DNA of 64,000 nt, taken from contig NZ_CP132311.1 in assembly GCF_030733845.1 (NCBI RefSeq), positions 1,739,501 through 1,803,500 of the forward strand, written 5' to 3'. Source of the DNA: Shinella zoogloeoides. GTDB taxonomy: Bacteria; Pseudomonadota; Alphaproteobacteria; Rhizobiales; Rhizobiaceae. The notes beneath the pieces are model-generated. The model had not been told where the DNA came from and ran no database searches. It was given only the letters and a program-made list of their open reading frames with translations. This document shows positions 61,761 to 64,000 of the stretch, piece by piece; position 1 is the stretch's first letter, and the number at the start of each line of letters is the position of its first letter. A program made the position numbers and the translations under genes.

Positions 61761-61866
61761 TCTAGAGCATTTCCAGCCGAAGCGACTTCGCTTCGGCGTC
61801 GATAATGCGGTAAACACAACAATCTAGAGCATTTCCAGTGAGCGGAGTTCACTGGAAATGCTCTAG
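61761..61866. repeat. palindromic repeat cluster before the ferredoxin gene
   Basis: TCTAGAGCATTTCCAG occurs at 61761-61776 and 61823-61838, and its inverted copy ends at 61866. Bases 61824-61866 form an 18-bp perfect stem with a 7-base loop. Between copies lies CCGAAGCGA/TCGCTTCGG. The motif TAGAGCATTTCC is common in rhizobial intergenic regions. Confidence 0.8.
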
Positions 61867-62049
61867 GGCTGCCCGCAGCGGGCGAATGACTGGCCGGCGG
61901 AGGATGGTGGGAGCCGCCGGTTTTCCGGCGGTTGTTTCCAACAAAACCCCTCCCCAGTCAACATCGCGCGCCGGCCGGGGCCTTGCAGGCCCCGGCGCGC
62001 CATCGGCTTTTCCCGCCGCGCCAGTTCCAGAGCGGCCGGGATGCGACGA
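61867..62049. other. GC-rich intergenic region with hairpins
   Basis: No gene seen. Hairpins at 61913-61932 (GCCGCCGG-TTTT-CCGGCGGT) and 61966-62001 (GCGCGCC...GGGGCC / GGCCCC...GGCGCGC). Neither has a strong T-tract, so they are not clear terminators. Confidence 0.5.
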
Positions 62050-62418
62050 TCAGCGGCAGAGCTTCAGGATGAAGTTTTCCGCTTCGACCACCGCCGCGGT
62101 GACGGCGGCAAGCGCGGCGGCATCGGCCGGATCGTCCTCGAGCGCGCCGGCGGCCTTGCTGACGGCATCGGCGCCGACCGACTGGGCAGAGCCCTTCAGA
62201 CGGTGTGCGACGGCGGCGCGGGCGGCGCCCTGCGAGCCGGCCAGTTCCTTCATGCTCTCGCGGGCCTGGCGCGCGAACATCTGCAGCACTTCCAGTTCAA
62301 GCGCCTTGTCGCCCATCGTCTGGCGGCCAAGGTGTACCATATCGATCGGCCGTTCCTTTGAGGGACACATGCCGCCCGCATTGTCGGGGGCCTCGAATGC
62401 GATGTTGAGCGCTGCCAT
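62050..62418 (-). CDS. single-domain Hpt phosphotransfer protein
   Basis: A 122-residue histidine phosphotransfer domain, with the phospho-acceptor H72 in AHRLKGSAQSVGA. It can shuttle phosphate between a receiver and a response regulator. No kinase gene is adjacent, so its partner is unknown. It is divergent from the large polar-growth gene. Confidence 0.88.
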   Translation of the reverse strand: MAALNIAFEAPDNAGGMCPSKERPIDMVHLGRQTMGDKALELEVLQMFARQARESMKELAGSQGAARAAVAHRLKGSAQSVGADAVSKAAGALEDDPADAAALAAVTAAVVEAENFILKLCR

Positions 62419-62949
62419 TTGCCAATATCCTTATATACGCTGCGTACGCTGTTTCGTTGTGATGCACGCAGATGCCGGTCTGGGATTATGCTTCGCGCCC
62501 TCGTTCGCCGGGAACTCGGGGGGCCATCATTCTGCGGGACCGGCGCGCCTATCCGATTAAAAGGAGGCGCAAAGTGGGCATGAATCGCAAACTATGGTTA
62601 ACGGCTGAAAAATAGCCTTTTTCTCAAGTTTTCCATTGCGATACAGAATCGCGCGAAATTAACTTCCTGTTAAGTTTCGGGCGAAGGGAGATGGCAATCA
62701 ATTGTGTGATACAGGCTAATGTGTCACTACGATACGACCGGATAGTCCCGGTGGATAAGCCGTTGGCGGAGATACACCCTTTCGCCTTTTCGGTTTATCG
62801 AGCGAATTTGGAATGAACGGGGGTCCGGACGCTGTTTGCCATGAGGGTATGCAGCAAGACCGGCCACCAACCGGACGGTTCGAATGCGCCTGAGCAGCGG
62901 CAGAGCGTATGAAGCCCGATCCCGGACATGGTAACGAGGCGTAACCGCA
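62419..62949. other. long intergenic region with regulatory sites
   Basis: 531 bases between the Hpt gene and the GPR/RgsE-like gene. No coding frame is convincing. It is AT-richer around 62580-62720 and holds a perfect TTAA-N7-TTAA box and a GGTTAAC half-site near 62607. Confidence 0.6.
62659..62673. promoter_or_regulatory. CtrA-type box
   Basis: TTAACTTCCTGTTAA matches the CtrA consensus TTAA-N7-TTAA exactly. It is 277 bases before the GPR/RgsE-like start and about 240 bases before the Hpt start. Confidence 0.6.
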
Positions 62950-64000
62950 TGGCGACGAACAAGTCCACCGAGTCGATCGACGAAAAGGCCTTCCAGGCCC
63001 TCGAGGAGGCACTCAAGATCGACTTTGACGATCTGGTGCCCGAGACGCCTTCCACGAAGGACGCTTCCGAGGCTCGCTTGTCCGAACCGGCAGGCCGTGC
63101 TGCGAACAAGACGCAGGAAATGCCGGCCAACCAGCCGCTCTCCGGCGAGACCGCACGCACCCTCAACCCGGAACCCGCGCCCAAGACCCCCAGCTTCACC
63201 CCCGCGAACGACGGCTCGCGCAAGACGCCGGCCGCGATCCTCAAGTCGCTGGACATGCGCTCATCCCGCGGCCCGATCCGCATGGCGATCCTCGCCTCCG
63301 TTCTCTGGATAATCGGCGGCCTCGGCGTCGCGAACCTTCTCTACGCCCCGCAGATCTGGCAGATCCGGTCGATCTCCGCCCTCGTCGCCCTGCCCGGCGC
63401 CATCGGCATGCTCGTCGCGATCGTCATGCCGATCATGCTGTTCTTCGCCTTCGCCATCATGATCGCGCGCGCCCATGAACTGCGCAGCGCCGCCCGCTCG
63501 ATGGCCGAGGTCGCCCTGCGCCTTTCCGAGCCGGAAACCGTCGCGACCGACCGCATCATGACCGTCGGCCAGGCTGTGCGCCGCGAAGTCTCGGCCATGA
63601 ACGAAGGCATCGAGCGCACGATCGCCCGCGCGACCGAACTCGAAACCCTCGTGCATTCGGAAGTCAACGCGCTCGAACGCTCCTATTCCGACAATGAGAT
63701 GCGTGTGCGCACGCTCGTGCAGGAGCTCGGCTCCGAGCGCGAGGCGATCGTCAGCCATGCCGAGCGCATCCGCTCCTCCATTTCCGGCGCGCACGAGCAG
63801 CTCAAGGACGAGCTGGTCAGCGCCGGCGACAGCATCACCGCGCGCATCGCGACCTCGGGCGAGGCCTTCGCCTCCATGCTCGACACCCGCGCCGCCATGC
63901 TGATGGAAAAGTCCGACAGCGCGACGCAGACCATCGGCGCCATGCTTTCGGCCCGCACGGATAGCCTGCTGTCGACGCTCAGCTCCTCGGGCGTCGCGCT
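62950..64000 (+). CDS. GPR/RgsE-like polar-growth protein, N-terminal part
   Basis: The gene runs off the window; about 350 residues are visible. A disordered, Pro/Thr-rich N-terminus (about 1-115) is followed by two transmembrane helices (about 117-138 and 147-172), and then a long coiled-coil region rich in Ala/Glu/Arg. This resembles the very large (about 2000-residue) growth pole ring protein of Agrobacterium (GPR) and RgsE of Sinorhizobium, which organise polar wall growth. The assignment rests on layout and context. GAGGCG lies before the ATG. Confidence 0.7.

Noticed and set aside
61838..62560. 240-codon plus-strand frame over repeats and the Hpt gene
   Set aside because: Begins inside a palindromic repeat and is antisense to the Hpt gene.

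Overview
The window is a GC-rich, gene-dense chromosomal segment of an alphaproteobacterium, most likely a member of the Rhizobiaceae (Ensifer/Sinorhizobium, Shinella, Rhizobium or Agrobacterium type). This is inferred from gene content: the CckA hybrid kinase, a DksA with a degraded zinc finger, the F1-ATPase zeta-type DUF1476 protein, small PurL with separate PurS and PurQ, a eukaryotic-type NADP isocitrate dehydrogenase, the start of a giant GPR/RgsE-like polar-growth protein, and rhizobial palindromic intergenic repeats. No tRNA, rRNA, CRISPR array, prophage or insertion sequence was seen. Most of the segment reads as core genome.

Layout. 1-4.2 kb: a truncated DUF455 gene, an M23 peptidase, an RhlE-type helicase and a NUDIX hydrolase. 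4.2-9.9 kb, minus strand: one tightly packed operon (flavin reductase, MoxR ATPase, CoxE-like VWA protein, two XdhC-type proteins, a molybdopterin-binding/cytidylyltransferase fusion, TfoX-N). It looks like a maturation set for a molybdenum hydroxylase, but no structural subunit lies in the window. 10-14 kb: an orphan periplasmic binding protein, a P1 peptidase, rpe and two coupled envelope genes. 14-28 kb: purine synthesis (purB, purC, purS, a small coiled-coil gene, purQ, purL) interleaved with a DUF2189 membrane protein, an alpha/beta hydrolase, a PAS-GGDEF-EAL protein, DUF1476, a lipoprotein and a divergent DUF1127/MocR pair, ending in bolA, a small basic protein and grxD.

28-42 kb: MFS exporter, inositol-phosphatase family protein, ttcA, glsA, rpsD, a HerA-like ATPase, murI, a TrmJ-type methyltransferase, icd, a GST, an AraC/GyrI-type regulator broken by a frameshift, a SulP transporter and a membrane diguanylate cyclase. 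42-54 kb: alaS, recA (SOS-type box), psuK-psuG, a palindromic repeat element, cckA, a FliO-like protein and dksA. 54-64 kb: sixA, ycjX and ycjF homologues, a secreted protein, folP-folB-folK, a DUF922 protease-like protein, a probable small-RNA terminator, a flavoprotein and ferredoxin pair, a repeat cluster, an Hpt protein, and the GPR/RgsE-like gene running off the end behind a perfect CtrA-type box.

The strongest candidate for something undescribed is at 60.7-61.7 kb. An adrenodoxin-type [2Fe-2S] ferredoxin is followed by a thioredoxin-reductase-fold flavoprotein that keeps both FAD-binding halves but lacks the whole NAD(P)H-binding domain (227 residues, where family members usually have about 340). 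Other points of interest are the orphan molybdoenzyme maturation operon, a probable small RNA at 60.6-60.7 kb, small uncharacterised genes inside the pur and bolA-grx clusters, and paired direct repeats in the MocR promoter.
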